Position numbers and translations under genes: made by a program
The notes under the pieces: model-generated
Told to the model about the DNA's origin: nothing
Database searches by the model: none
What the model saw: only the letters and a program-made list of their open reading frames with translations
Part shown: positions 1-14,241 of the stretch, in pieces
How positions within the stretch are numbered: the first letter of the stretch is position 1
Layout: every line of letters starts with the position of its first letter
Source: Diplocarpon mali
Taxonomy: Eukaryota > Ascomycota > Leotiomycetes > Helotiales > Drepanopezizaceae
Direction: 5' to 3'
Assembly (NCBI GenBank): GCA_024741835.1
Contig: JAENRP010000166.1
Location: forward strand, 1 to 64,000
DNA: 64,000 nt

Positions 1-118
1 TTTTATATATGCGCTTTCACCTATAGGCCGGGCCCAGGAGTTAGAAAACGAAGCTAGTAATATAAATAAATAAACTATAGAATTGTAAAAACAATTAAAA
101 ATAGAACTAACTTAGGTA

Positions 119-3100
119 TTAGTTCTCTTTAGTTCTCTTTAAAGGTTAGGGAGAACTATTACTAGATAATACTCTTTTTGCTAAACGACTACTTCTTCTT
201 ATAGTATTGCTATTAGTATTTGATAAGATAGGTCTTAGTATAGCAGGAGCTTTTATACTCCTTGCGGATGCTAGTATAGTATAACGGCTTCTGCTAATAG
301 GGAGAGAGACTTATATTATAGTATTATTATTATTATTATCTTTATTATTATTATTATCCTCTAGAGAGTCACCTGCTGCTAAGAGAGATGCGGCAGGGGA
401 TTCTACAGATACAAGTTCCTTATCTTTGCCCTTCTTTAGATCGAGTCGTAAGCTGGGCCTAGGAGTCATTTCTAAGGTCTTTGCTTAAGGTTTCTTAGTA
501 CTGTATTTCTTAAGAAGAATGACTTTGTCAATCATATTATCGGCCTTAATATTATCATTTATACCCTTAGTCTTAGCTTAAGACTTATCTCTATATAGCT
601 ATAGCTCTAACTATTAAATTATTCTCTAAGTGTTTGCAAAATCTTCAAATAGTTCTTACTTATATTTCTTTAAATAAGTTATTAACTATATAATATCCTT
701 TAAGAATAAGTCTTTTACTATTATTATAACTAATGGATTATTCTATAGTCTTTTTCTTATAAGCGCCTTTAATAATAGACTACCTTTTATTATTCTAAGT
801 ATTATATAGAACTTTGCAAATGATTCGCCTATAATACTCTATCTTGCAGTCTAAGGTCGCTTTATATTAATAGCTTTAATTAAAAAGTCCTTTAAGTCTA
901 TTCTATTCTTAAGGGCTTTATTCCTAACAACTTTAGTATAATTGTTATTAACTATAAGGAAGCCGCCTTTGCTAAGTTCCTATTTCGAATCTAAGTTAAC
1001 GAATATTCCTTGTCTTATAAATATTAAGAATAGGATAGTCTTATTAGAAATATATTCTTTTAAGAACGTCCTTTATTTAATATTCAATTCTTTTTATTAA
1101 GCAGCGCTTTATACTAAGTTTATCGAAATCTATTAAGTATTCTTAGGTCTAATTAGTATAAGGATTAATAATTTATAAGACTTCTCCTATATAGCAAGTT
1201 GGCTAGTCGACTGTTTAGCTGCTAGAATAATATAGTAGTCAATAGTTCTATTATTAAGAGGACTGACTTACGAGCTAGGCCTAGGAGTTAATCTTATAAA
1301 TCTTATATTAGTATTAATTCTAATTGCAACGATTTTCAAGTAGTAGTTAACCTTAATAAACTATATAGGCTTAAGGTATATTACTAGCTTATATAAAGAA
1401 TTATAATAAGTAAGTAAAGCGCTTAAATACAATCTATAGTATATTCTCAAAGTCTATTATATCAAACTATAAGTTATATTATAAAGGAACGCAGATAGAG
1501 GAGCTAGCTTCTTATTAGAGACTTAGAAATGATATTTATACATTTCTAATTCTTCTTATACTAATATTAAAAATGAAGTCTTTGCGTAAGAACTATAACC
1601 ATATATACGTATAGTACTTAGGAAAGTATAACTGAATAGCTTAGGTATATTTAAAAAACCTTTGCTTTAAAATAATATTAATTTATTATTAATTAATATA
1701 GTATTATATTAGGCAGGAGTCTAGGCAATATTATAAAATAATTTCAAAGCTTTAAGCGCTACCTTAAACTTAGCGAATCCTAATAATATATCTTTCTTAA
1801 CCTAGCTTGCTATTCTATTACCGGTGGTTATAATTGCATAATTCCCTAAGTATAGTAAAAACAACTTTAGGTTAAAAGTAGTATAAAATTTATAGATATT
1901 AGACGATATATCTTTATTATTAAGGCCTATTATCGCCAGCCTATAGTGCTATGCGTATTATCGTTTNTTAAAATTAAAGTCCTCGAATATTCTTATTACA
2001 AATTTAAAGAGTCTTATTTTCATTTCTAGTATTACTATAATCTTAAATCTATTGTTATACTATAGTATTATCTTAATATTAAGGGGAACTTGATAGCATT
2101 CTATAAAGATAATAGTCGTACTATCTTTTGACTTTTCTTTAAAAATATAGTAATCACTATTCAATTTCTTATAGTTAATAAAGAATTATATAATATTATC
2201 TATAAAGAATTCGTCTTAGTGCAGTTTTATAATTTGTTTGATAGTTTTTGCCATTCCTTCTTATGCTAATAAAACTTCTCCCCGACCTTCCTTTCTCAAA
2301 TGCTTTATTATCGACTTATAGAATTTAAGAATAAACTTTTGCAAGTTCTTAAGGAAGGATTGAACGATATTAGAAATATCTTTCTTAGTATTATTAAAAA
2401 TTTCTAGCATATTAGTAATAGCACTATTCTCTTCCTCTAGTGAATCTTCTTCTAAATCTATATTATTATATATATTGACCTATAAGCCGGGCTTATAAGT
2501 CAATTTCTTTACTACTAGTATTTGAGATATTCTAAGCATTTCTAAGGATAGTAATTTAAATATATCTAAGTTTAAAGATTCGGGGTTATAATAGTTAGCA
2601 GTTTGTATTTCTAATATTATAGGTACCTTATACTTAAGGACTTTTCTATTATATGCTGATTCTACTTATAGGCTGGCCTATAAGTCAAATTTTCCTTATT
2701 AGTTAGTTCTACTAAGGGTGGTAGCATTTTCTAAGCTACGGGAATTTCAAATTCCTATCTCTCTATTTTATTATTAAAATAGTTTATAGTATACTTAGCA
2801 AGATAGATCATCTTTTCTTTTATAATAAGTAGATTATATTATAACTATTATAGGCTAAGGGTATTTAAAATTGTCTAATTAAGAAGGGCCAGACTATTAT
2901 ACTACGCAGGATCGTCTTTCATAGTCTGAATAGTAGAATGTATAATAGTACTTAAGAACCTAATAAATTTTCTACCTCTTATATTATTGCCTTAGAGTTT
3001 CTTTATACCTTCTTAAATAGTGAAATAATTCAATACCTATATAGCCTTTACTATTAGTTGGTATATCTTAAAAATTTTGCCTAGTCCTCGTAAGGCGTTA

Positions 3101-3573
3101 TTAGCTATAATATCAGTTATAAAATAGGTTTAAAAGAGGGTGCTATAAGTGCTACTTATAAACTATAGCAATCTTTTCATATCCTTATTCTTTTTATCTC
3201 AGTTTCTCTAAAACAAATCCACTAATATAGAATAACTTTAATACTTTTATAAAAACTTTTCATAATTAATTTCTTTAACCTTAAGCTCTCCCTTAAGAAA
3301 ATCATTAAAGCCTAGGAACCCCTCCTTAATAGTGGATATTCTATAGTTAAGTATATCAATAGACGAATTTAGGAATACTTATTATTCTGTCTCACCTAAT
3401 GTTCTATAAGTACTTATAATATCTTCTAATAACTAAAGAGTCTTACTATCCTATAAGAATCTACCTTTTAATATTAGTTTATTACTAGATATTACTAAAG
3501 ACTTGCTACCTAAGGCAATAAGTGATATATTCTTCTTAAGTATGACCTTTTTACCTATACTAAGGGAGGCCAT
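119..3573 (-). pseudogene. ORF3 relic of giant Gypsy copy A (function unknown)
   Basis: Counterpart of the interrupted ORF3 of copy B, but uninterrupted here, so it holds the empty site for the Gypsy-2 insertion near 400-425. The start ATG survives at 3,573 (reading Met-Ala-Ser-Leu), whereas copy B has ATA. The stop is at 119-121. The length, 3,455 bases, is not a multiple of three, so at least one indel exists; the Asp/Asn-coding trinucleotide tract near 325-360 is longer than in copy B and is one place where length changed. Stops in frame sit at former Gln and Trp codons. No domain was recognised; the C-terminus is acidic then basic. Three 23-bp palindromes lie at 1,266, 2,478 and 2,664 and one at 444. 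Confidence 0.75.
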
Positions 3574-4145
3574 AATGAATTATTTAATAAAAGTAATAGG
3601 ATTCCTTACTAAAGAATAAATCTCTAGAAAGAATTTATTAAGATTAGAAGCTTAGATTAGAAAAGATTAATAATAGAAAGATAATACTAATAGTATTATT
3701 AGTACTAGTGCTAAGTCTAGTAGGGTTATAGAAGAAGTAAAAAAAGTAAAATCGTTGTGCGAGGAAAGGCTTATTTATAAAGTTTGGAATCATACTAGTA
3801 CACAAAGGAAAAGTGGGCATAATGAGCCTGGAAGTAGGAACAAAAGTAGGGTATAACGCATATAAGGACCTACAATTAATAAATGATAATTTATTAAAGG
3901 TAAAGACGATATTTTAAAAGTAAGTGTTAGAAAGTTGTATATAAAGGAAATAATCAAAAGATAGATTATATAAAGAACAAAGTAGAGTAAAGAATATATA
4001 TAGAATAGAATAATGAATAGAGAATAAAGAGGTGCTAATATATAGGAAGTAGATAATCTTAAAAAAAAAAATTCAACTCTAATTTATAAGTTCTTTAAAT
4101 GGTCCTCTTTAAAAGAGATAGGCTAGATTCTTTAGATCGCTTGAC
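3574..4145. other. Spacer between ORF3 and ORF2 of copy A
   Basis: No reading frame is supported. The stretch matches 25,139-25,712 of copy B in reverse complement. The right two-thirds also match 51,834-52,220 of copy C, which starts inside this spacer. It may hold a promoter or splice signals for ORF3, but I see no clear motif. Confidence 0.6.
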
Positions 4146-7100
4146 TCAATTATCGGTTTTATTATTACTTTAGAGCCTTCTTTTCTTACGCTAGTTCTTA
4201 CTTCTTGGCGATTTCTTAGCTTTAGGGACCTCTTTTAAAGGATCTTCTATTAATACCCTTAGATTTAATAGCTAAGATTCATCTGAACTATCTTATAGGC
4301 TGAAGCTAGCTAAGTCTAACCTTACTCGCGGGCTAGGCTCGTAAGTCAGTCTTGGCGTTTTTAAGCTTAAGGGTAAAAATAGGAGATTGGTTCTTAAATT
4401 AGGGTCTAGTACTATATTAGTATTATAGCTTATCTCTTTTTCGAATTTTCTTATAATGATATCTTTATTAATTAATGTATTAGGCTTTTAGATAGCATTT
4501 ACTTTATCGCATTATCCTTAAGACTTAAGTCTATAAAGAAGCGACTTAGTATTTATAATATTCGTCTAAGCCTTAATAAGGGCGTTAAAGAGCCTTTAAT
4601 TATATTCTATAAAGTGGATTTTCAATTCGTCTTTATTAAGAAGAAATAACTCTTATACTTTAATTATAACCGATAGATTTATTTAAGAGCGTCGATTAAT
4701 AATAGCTTTAAAAAGGCTATTGCAGTTCTTAAGATGAAAAGCTGCCTTGAAAGGTGCAGTAGTTCTATTTGCGTTAATCTATTAAAGTACTAAGGGTTGC
4801 TTTAAAGCAGAGATTGAAAAGATAAGATTAGAGATTTAAGTCTTATTTTCTAAGGTATTCTTATCGCAAATAGCTATATAGTTATTATAAAAGGCTATAA
4901 AACTACTAGTTTTATAAAGTTTATCTAAGTATATTTTAAAAAGGTGCCTTTGTTTTATTATTATTATAATAGGGTTACTATTATTAATAATAGGCCGCAA
5001 GATCTCTTTTTACTTTATTTTTATAATTATATAAGCTAGTTGAGATTTTGAACCAAGTGCTTAAGAAGTCTATCGACTTATCTTCTTTATAAATAGAGTG
5101 AGTTTCACATTCGATTAAGAGCTAACTTACCTATTAAGGCTTTCAGAAGCTGGCCCTTATCTGATTAATAGGATTTGATAATCTAAGACTTGCTTTCTAA
5201 TAAAATTCACTTATAGGCTAGGACTGCGAGTAATAATCGGATTTTCTTTATTAATAATACTTGCATCTCTCTTTATTAAAACAACTTAATTATAAAGACT
5301 AAGACTAATTAATTAAAGAGGCTTAAGGTAGGCTATAAGCTGATAGGCTCTTTTACTTTTTACTATTATAATTAAAAGGTAGAGTTTATAATATATCTAA
5401 AGGACTTATTAAGTAAAATTAAATATTATATTATAGAGAAAATAAGAAGGTATAAAGGTCGCATTATCTATAAGATAGAAATGATAAAGGTATATCTTTA
5501 CTTCTTATCTTATAATAAAGAGGAATATACTTATAAAAGCACTATTATTAATAGTAAAATTGTTAATTAGGAAGCGGTATCTAAAGGATTTAGGTATTAT
5601 AATTAACCCTTTTTCTTCTATTTCCTTCTACTATTTATTACTTAATAATATCGATAAGAAGGAATTGTTCTATTCAATCGGTTCTAACGCTTTTAAAGCT
5701 TTAAGATCAGCCTTGAATTTTGCAGCACTTAAAGATGCTTCTATTATTAATAGGTTGGATTTATATATCTTTAAAGAGATAAAGAATTGATTATTAAAGT
5801 AGATTAGAAAAAGATCGATATCTTCTATTATATAAAGAAGTTTAAAGTATTTAATAGTTTTATTAATATTAAATCCTTTATAATTAAGATTATAGTAAAT
5901 CGAAAGAGAGCAAATATAAAGGTCGCAAGTCTTCTTCCTTTGATTCCTACGCTAAGGAGATACTGTCGAAAGCAAGTTTTTATTATAAAGGACACTTAAA
6001 TATTATATCGTTCTTTAAGCTTAAGGTTAAGAATAACCAATTGAGGCATATTACTATAATTATAAATATCCTAATTAATAGATTCCTCTTTGCGTTCTTT
6101 TTCTTATAAGATGAAATAATCTCGCTTAGTATTTAAGAGATTAGGTTCTTAACTTTTGTAATTATTAAAGAATTAAATAATATCCGTAGGGGCGAATTCA
6201 TTTAAGGTAAGCTATTGAATCTATCTAATAGCTCTTTTAATTATTTCTAAAGTAATAGGAATAGGGTCTTCCTTTATATTATCGTTTTTAAAGCAGTTGT
6301 ATATAAATATAAAAAAGTTGAGAACTAGCTCTTTTAAGTTATTAAAGAAGGAGTCTAAATAGGCGCGTAATCCTTTAATTTCAAATTGCAAATTAGCTAA
6401 GGTGGCTATTGAACGATCTATTATTTTTTAAAGTCGCGCTAAAATAGGTTGTCTAACTAAAGGAAAGTCCTTTAAAGACTTTAAAAAGTCTAATAAGGCG
6501 GCGCTAAGGGTTTAAGCAGTCTGTTTAGCTACAGTCTCTAAGGTTATTTTAGCAAAGGTTAGGTTGGATCCCCTTTTAGAATCCTCGGTTCTAACTCCTA
6601 GTCTAGGACTGCAAGTCAAATCATAGGGTTTAGTTCTTATTATATCGTTAGGCTAAGAAGCAAATTTTAAGGTAGGCTTAACTATAAATGACTAATTCCA
6701 TTCTTTATTATTAAAGAAATCTTATTTAAACCCTAGCATAAGAGTCTAGTTCTCTTTTAAAATAAGCAAACTATAAGCAGAAGCGCAAAGCCTTAGCATA
6801 TTAATAATAGTACTATAAAGTAGGGTAATATCTATAGCTTAATTTGATCTTTTTATAACCCTATTAGCTACTATAAGTACTATATTAGATAGGCCTATAA
6901 ATCTGCAATTGCGAATTCGATTGCCTTAGAATTTTACTACTCTTTTTTAAATAATAAAGAAATTGAGAATTTAAATAGCTTTAGCTATAGGAGTATTTTC
7001 CTTAAGAATTTTTTAATAATACTCGCCTTCTATTATTAGAATCAATATTTATTAGGAAGCGTAAACAAAATAGGAGTCCTCTCTTATTAGTAGTTAAATT

Positions 7101-7442
7101 ATCTAGCTATTGAATAGATTCTTCCCTTTTATCTTAATCCATTTTAAAAGTATTAGCTAAGGTTATATATTAATTTGCGTCGGCTAAGAATTCCTCTTTA
7201 AAGATTCCCTTTAGTCTTAATTCTTTAATTAGGAAGTTATTAAATTAGAGAATTCCAAGGGCTACTTAGGTTAAAAGGTTATTAATAGTATTTATATAAG
7301 CTAAAAGGAGTTTTTATTACTTTATATCTCCTAAGGCTATATAGGTCGATTTAAAGCTCTTTAATAATATAATAACTCTGCTATCTTAAGAGAAGTTTAT
7401 AACTAGTATTTGTTTATCTCCTATTATAATAGATAAAACCAT
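4146..7442 (-). pseudogene. ORF2 relic of giant Gypsy copy A (function unknown)
   Basis: Frame of exactly 3,297 bases, the same length as in copy B, from an ATG at 7,442 to a TGA at 4,146-4,148. Copies B and C have TAA at the stop, so the TGA is probably ancestral and was itself changed by RIP elsewhere. Many in-frame TAA/TAG codons stand at former Gln or Trp codons. No family recognised. A plus-strand open stretch at 5,560-5,790 is only the antisense of this frame. Confidence 0.75.
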
Positions 7443-7714
7443 TTATAAGTTCTTTAAAGGCATATTACTTATAAAAGATAGGGAGTATAAATAAGAGAGT
7501 TTAATAGGGTATAAGAATTAAAAGGGTATATAAGCTATAATAGGTTTACTATATATATATTAAGGAAATTGGACTTTTTATTTATTATTTAAAAAAAGTA
7601 ATAGGAATATTATAATTAAAGGCTAATATTAAGAATATAAAATAAGTTAAAGTAAATAAGAATTTAAAGTGATTTTAAAAGATCTATATCTTAAATAATA
7701 AAGGAGGCGATCTT
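7443..7714. other. Spacer between pol and ORF2 of copy A
   Basis: AT-rich linker matching 21,575-21,841 of copy B in reverse complement. The end of pol is uncertain here because stop-like codons could be old Gln or Trp codons. Confidence 0.45.
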
Positions 7715-10700
7715 GCTAAAAATATAAAAATAAGGATTAAAGGAAAGTAGGATAATTAATAGGCTAGGAAATTATTTAATATTCTTATTTGCATTTTTTA
7801 AATATTTTAGGAATAATAACTTAAGGTTATAATTAGTTAGGTATTTTAATATTCTTTACTTATAGGACTAGCTTATAGGTTAAGTTAGAAAAATCTTAGT
7901 CTTTATCTAAAGGTTTAAAATTGCTTATATTACTATCGGTTTTTATAGAAGATTTAAAGGTTATATCAATTTCTAATTTATCTTCTAAGGGAAATAAGGT
8001 CTAGTTATATTAATAAAAGCGCTTTAGTCGATTAGCTATAAAGGTTCCTTTAATATTAGCTCTATTAAGTTCCTAAAGAGAATAGTATCCCTTTTCTTTC
8101 TACTTAGATTTAACCTTAAATAGGCTAAGCTATTAATAGTTAAGTTTAATATCTATTAATATATTAATACTTTTTATAATATTATAAACTAAGATAAGAT
8201 TATCTTTTTAAATAAGGTAAGACTTAAGTACTTTAAAAGTAGCCTACGCTTCCTTAGCTTTTTCTTAATATTATTTCTTTTATAAGATAATCTCTTTTAT
8301 ATCTATATCTTAAAGCTTAAGTTATTAGCATCTTATTATAAGCAAATCGGAATAGTTCTGAATTTGACTATAATCGAATAATCTTTAAATAAGCTATTAA
8401 GATTTAAAAGGAAGCTATACTTCTCTACTATAGATAAAGAAGAATAGTATAACTCTAATCGGTTTATAGATTATCGTTCGATAAGCAAAGAGTATTTTAT
8501 AAAAGTGTTTTATCTAATCCTTAAATCCTTTATAAGTAACTTTAGATAGACTATTAAGAATATTATAGTATTCTTATTCTACTACTCTATTAGCTTTTGA
8601 ATTATACACTAAGATTTGAACCCGCTTAATACTATATTTTTATAAGAAAGCTTTAACCACTCCTTTATTTTTAAAGCCTCTATTAATAATTAGTTTATTA
8701 AAAAGTCTATAGCAATAGACTATATCTTCTTAAAGGAACTTTAAAATAGATTTAGAGTTAGTAGATCTTAAAGGCCGTCCTTTAAGCCATCCTAATAGGT
8801 CTTCCTTTATTAAAATAAAATATATTATCCTATTCTTAATAGTTAATATTTATATAATATTAAGGCTGACTTTATAGAAAAGGCCTAATAGCCAGGTTAA
8901 GAATAGAGGATTCTCTTTATAATTAGATTTTCGTTTTTAATAAGAGATACAACTTTTTATAAAAGCTTTATAGTCCTTAAAAGAACCCTTTTAAAAGAAT
9001 TTCCTTAAGAGTCGGTAGTAAGTGGACTTAGCTCCTTAGTAGCCAATTTCCTTATAAATATCCTAGATAGCCTTAGCCTTTAGTTTTTCATTATCTAAGT
9101 AGAATTATATAAGGAATAAGTTATCGCTCCTTTTAAACAATCGTCTTCCTTATATTAGATAAATTAGAGCTTTAGCTTTAAATTTCTAAAAATCCTTAAA
9201 AGCAACTATCTTTAATTATTTAAGTATAATTAAAAATTTCGCAATTTCTTTAAAGTCACTTAAGTAGTTAGGTAATAAAATTCTCTTATTTAACTCGTAA
9301 GCTAAGACCGCAAGTCGAGTCCCTTTTAAGTAATATATTAATAGATAATTAACTTTATTCTCTACCTACTTATTAATATCTATTTTATCTTCTTTAATCA
9401 AATTAAAGAGGTAAGGATAAGTTCTTTTTAAAAGGCTATTAGCGGTAGTATTTTTTATTCTTAAAATATATTTGACTTTAAAGTCCATTAGTCTTATTTA
9501 AGTAATCCATTTTATTAGTAAGGCTCTTAATAGGTCGCTTATAGCTTTATTTAATTATTCTATTAGCACTTTAGTATTAGTTTTAAAGATAAAGTAAGTG
9601 CTATAAAGGTCGCTTCTTATCTTTTTTATTACCTTTAAAGCGCTTTTGCATTCCTATTTAATAGTATTATACTTTATTTCTACTAGATTTTAAAGACTAC
9701 TTTTAAAGCGAGCTAAATATCTTTTTTATTAGCTATTAGCTTATTAAAAGATAGTACCCTATTTGATTAAGCTTATATTAACTATTAGTATAATTGGCCT
9801 AGCGTCGGCTCTATAGTCTATTTTAATTAGATATAGTACTTTAAGTAACGCTTGCTTTAGTTGTTTTATAGCCTTTATTTAAAGTTCCTCTTATTAAAAC
9901 TCAGCCCCTTTCCGAAATAAGGCGTAAATAGGTGCTGCCTTTTTAGTAAAATCCTTAATCCAAATGTAATAGTATACTATAATACTAATAAACGTATAAG
10001 CTTCTGCTATATTATTATACCTTTTTTATTTATTGATTTTAAGTACTTTAGTCTTCTAAGGACTTCGGCTATTAGAATTAGTAATAAAATTAACAATTTC
10101 TATTAATAGAAGATAGTATTATAACTTCGGACTAACTATTACTCTTACCCTTTCGAATTATATAAGCATTTAATTTAAGTTCTAAATATATTCTATTATA
10201 AATTATTATATATTAAGGAGAACTTCTTTATAGTTATAGAATAATCTTAATCCTTTTACTCCTATATTATCTATATAAAGGAACATAATATTAGATATAT
10301 AATCTACTAGTATTTTATAGATTACTTAAATAAATTGAGCGATCGAATTTATAGCCCTTTAAGGTAATCTTATTATTTAAAGTAGCTTAAGAAGGGTTTG
10401 AATTACTATTATATCTCTCGATCTAATATTAAGAATAAATTAGTTATATCTAAAGAAGAAGTTAATAAAAGAGCTGCAAGTTAATCCTATAAATTCATTT
10501 AAGAACTTATCTATATTTAAAGGAATATTAGCATCTTTAATAGTTACTCGGTTCATCTCTACTACTACTATTTTTAATCTATAAGTTACCTTCTCTTTCT
10601 GAGCAATTAAGAACCATTTATTCCTATAAAGGCTATTATAGAATTTAAGAATGCCTTATTTCAGCATATCCTTTAATATTTCGATTACCTTTTCTTAAAG

Positions 10701-12055
10701 AGCTTTAAAAACTCTAAATGTTTTCTCTTATTAAGCTTTATAGGGTATTATCTTAATCTTAATATAAGGCGTAACTTCTTCTTAAATCTAGCCTAGTTCC
10801 GTTTAATCAAAAGCTAAAGTATCCTTTCGATTTATTAAAGTTTTATAAAGTAGTTCGCATTCTTACTCTATTAAGTCGTTTCCAATTTTAAATATATTAA
10901 AATGTTCTTTTATTAGCCGATATCCAATAGGTTTATTAGAAAATCTACTTATAATAAACTTATCGAATTTGCCACTTAGCTTTAAAGGTTAAAGCTTCTT
11001 ATCTTATTTAAACTAATTATCTAAGCCTTTAAACTTTAAGCTATTAGAGATTCCCTAATCTACTAATTATACTTTATCTACTTTGCTTTTATATATAGTT
11101 CGAATATTAGCTAGTACTATACTTTTCTACTTCTTTCCTTTTTTATTAAGTTTTATAAAACGGTTTAAATTTTCTTTTTTAAAAATAAATAAAAGATTTT
11201 CTAAGTTATTAATTTAAAGTATATAAATGGAAATATTATTAGTAATTTTATTATTTTTCATATATAAGTCCAGCCTATAAGTGGTTTTTAAGTTTTTCAA
11301 AATGATTAATGAATTATTGAAATTTATAAAACGAACTCTCTTCTTTACTTTATTTTTCTTTTTTCTTAATTATTAAGCTAATAAAACGCCAATTGCACTA
11401 TTCTTTAAAATTCCAGATTGAACTCTTAAGCTAAGACTGCGAGTTAAATTGCTATTATTTAAAATCAGCAAACTCACCTTCCTTTTACTATAACTCTTTA
11501 CTAAATGCCTTCCTTTATTAGTATTAAGCTTAGTCCTTATACTAGCTAATCGTTTCCTAAAACCTTATTTTAAAATTCGGCTATATCTTTTATAATAATC
11601 ATCTATCCTTTTAAAGATCGATCTATATTCTAAAGACTAGCTTTTATAAGACTATCTTTAGGATAGTTAAATATTAGCTAAGATTTTAAAATAAAGGGCA
11701 TTTTTAAAAGAATATCATTCGAAGAATTCTCTATCACTAGAAAGTTGGTATAATTAATAATCCCTTTAACTTTAACCTTTACATTTTTCACTTATCTATT
11801 TAAATTGTATTTTAATCTAAAGATAGTCAAATATATAAGAAGTCGATTGCTAACAATTGTTAATTAAGCCATTTCTACCACTTTTCTAATTATCATATTA
11901 ACTTCTAAACTATAATTGATCAAAGCCTTTGCTTTAACTAATTCTTCTATTAAATAAATAATAATAGGGCTTTTTATTACAACTATTAAATAATTTCAAT
12001 TGATATTCTAAGATATTAAAGCTATTGCTATAATATTATAATACCTTTAGGTTCC
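7715..12055 (-). pseudogene. Protease-RT-RNase H-integrase relic of copy A
   Basis: Reverse complement of the copy B pol region with the same domain order. The YxDD box of reverse transcriptase lies near 10,270, within the part matching 18,420-19,060 of copy B; integrase lies around 8,400-9,000. Frame-breaking stops are almost all at Gln/Trp positions. Palindromes occur at 7,858, 9,293, 11,260 and 11,422. The change of frame between gag and pol near 12,040 is at the same position as in copies B and C. Confidence 0.8.
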
Positions 12056-13995
12056 TTTATCTTTTATAATCTAAAGATATTTAATCAAAGCTAAGTGCTT
12101 TTCGAAATTCTTTTATATTACAATTTCCATTTCCTTATTATTATTTAAATCTTTAAAAGCAACTAAGATATGCTTTCCTAGCACTTTATTAAAGCGTCTA
12201 ATTAAATTAAATAAATCTTTAAATATAAGGTTAATTTGCTAAGCTATAACATTCTCTATAGCTTTCTCTATTATAGTTAAACTAGCGTATTTATTAATGA
12301 ATTTTTCCTATTTTAATATCTATCTCTTTCGCTTAAGGTTAAGGGTCTGCGTAATAACTTCAACTTCTTAATCTTTAAGCTTAAAGCCATCTTTATCTAT
12401 TATATCTCTAATCAATTTATCTACTATATTAGCTTTATCCTTATCTACTATAGTTCTAGACTATTAGGTATCTTTTAGCGTTTGGACTTTATATTAAGAT
12501 TCTTAAGTTGCATATGCTAATTTCTAGACTTTGGCTAGTTTTATTAGTATTAGTAGAATGGAAGATGTAAAAGGATACTAAGAATTCCAAAGGTTCTTAA
12601 ATACAAAAGCAGTATTAATATTAGCTAAAATATTATTATTAACTTATCCTAAAATAGAGATGCCTTTAACTTCTATAGCTATTTGATTAAAAGCTAGGCC
12701 TTTAAGAACTCACTTAGGTAGATTGCTAATTAGACCTATATATATATAAGTTGGAATTTTAGAATTTATATTTATAATACGCTATCGTTCGACCAAATTC
12801 TTATCCTATTTTATACTATATATCATCGTTCGAATAGTCTATAACTATAAGCGATTCTAATACTTTTTAATAAAGATAGCTTTTAGCCTAGGATCTTTAA
12901 TACAAAGTATCCCATACTTATTAATATATATAACCCTTATATTAATAAAACGTTAGAAAAGAGGATATTTGTTATAATACTTATATAAAGGGCAATTAAG
13001 TTCCTTATTATTGCAAAAGTTGCAAATTAGTCTTCTTCTATTGCTATTTCCTTAGTACCCTATAATATTAATATTAGCAAAGTGTTAGTTAGGATTAATT
13101 TCTCCTTCTTTAATCAACTATTATATTCTTATATTAATTGGTTATTCCGAATAATAAGAAGGGAGAGTCTGGTAATAGGAACTACTAAGTTGGCTTATAA
13201 TAGCTGAGTTTTACCTATTATTAAACTAAGAAATATGCTATTTTTCTTATAAGAGATTATTAATCCTAGTTTTTAAGCTTTAGATTTAGAGTTTTGCAAA
13301 TTAGGTCTTAAGTTCCTTAATTCTAAGGTTAGATCTTACTCCTAAGTTAGGCCTGCGAGTGAAAGGTATAACTATTAAGTTCTTCTTTACCTCCTTTATA
13401 ACTTCTAAAGCCTTTAAGTATTCTTAGACTAGGCTCTTAAGGTCTTTAGTATAGGAGGAAGTAAAGGCTTTTTCCTACTCTATAGTATTAATAGTTCTCT
13501 TATTAAGATCTGATTTTAAAGCAAAGGCCGAGAATTCCTTAAATAAGGCAAAGGTTATAAAGTCTTACTTATAAATCTTAAAATGCTTAATGATCTTATT
13601 TCAAAGGCCAGTAGGTAATCTAAGTAAGAAAAGGCAGCCTCTTTCAACTTTATTAAATATTTTCTAACTGATTAAGGTATTCGATATATAAGTAAAAGTC
13701 CGATAGTAGTTCTTAAGTTCCTTAAGAGTCTAAGTAATTAAAATAAATTCCTTTAAAAAAGCTAAAGTATTGCAAATCTACTATCTATTAAATTTATAGA
13801 ATTCAGACTTAAGAGCCTTAATAAGGAGTTCTTATAAACTATGCGTTTTCTATTTAAGAAGGGATTTGATAATATCTTTACTTATATAATTATAGTAGCA
13901 AAGGAGCCGAGAAATCATATCTGCTTATAAAATACTAAAATTGTAATAAGTTTCCTTATATTACTTAAGGAAATCAGTAATATTAGCTCTTATAA
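12056..13995 (-). pseudogene. gag relic of copy A, 3' part
   Basis: Downstream part of gag, separated from its first 97 or so codons (50,540-50,831) by the copy B insertion. It matches 15,290-17,230 of copy B. A 23-bp palindrome at 13,338 corresponds to the one at 15,924 in B and 62,849 in D. Confidence 0.75.
13992..13995 (+). other. Target-site duplication of copy B, left (ATAA)
   Basis: ATAA directly left of the 5' LTR; the partner is 50,536-50,539. The uninterrupted site in copy B itself (15,289-15,292, reverse complement) has a single ATAA in the same context, which confirms the junction. Confidence 0.75.
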
Positions 13996-14240
13996 TATAG
14001 AGACCTGAGATGGATAGGTCTCGTAATATATATCATATGATCGGCGCAGGACAGTAGAGGATAAAAGGGCCATCCTCTGTATATAGAGACAGCGCGCGTT
14101 GTTATAAGTACTGAATATACCCTATACTTAGGACTTGTTCCTAACATCTTATTTAAGAGAGCCCGCTTATAATGCTTCCTTCTTTTGTTTTTAGGTCTTC
14201 CCTTAGGCCTATTCTTATATTATCTCCCTTCTATTTTATA
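13996..14240 (+). repeat. 5' LTR of giant Gypsy copy B (245 bp)
   Basis: Starts at what was TGTAGAGACC and ends at former TTTTACA. The same 245-bp unit is at 50,291 (B 3' LTR), 51,589 (A 5' LTR, minus) and 60,914 (D 5' LTR). The outer left end is well preserved while the inner right end is rich in C-to-T changes relative to the 3' LTR. Confidence 0.9.
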
Positions 14241-14241
14241 T

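Larger units (their letters stand above)
1..13995 (-). mobile_element. Giant Gypsy copy A, 3' and middle part (RIP-degraded)
   Basis: Minus-strand copy of the giant Gypsy family. It runs from within gag (right end) through pol, ORF2 and ORF3 to the 3' untranslated region at base 1. Its 3' LTR is expected just left of the window. It is cut at 13,995 by insertion of copy B; its 5' end resumes at 50,536-51,833. It aligns base for base with copy B in reverse complement (the two coordinates of matching bases sum to about 29,284), and nearly all differences are C/T or G/A transitions. There is one undetermined base at 1,967. Confidence 0.9.

Noticed and set aside
300..365. Trinucleotide (ATT) tract as a stand-alone microsatellite
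   Set aside because: It is the Asp/Asn-coding tract of ORF3 after RIP, seen as GAT/GAC codons in copy B at 49,717-49,745.
5560..5790. 76-codon plus-strand open frame, with a close copy at 53,636-53,866
   Set aside because: Both are antisense to ORF2. The ORF2 strand has a 1,099-codon phase with stops only at Gln/Trp codons in A and B, so these are shadows preserved by shared ancestry.
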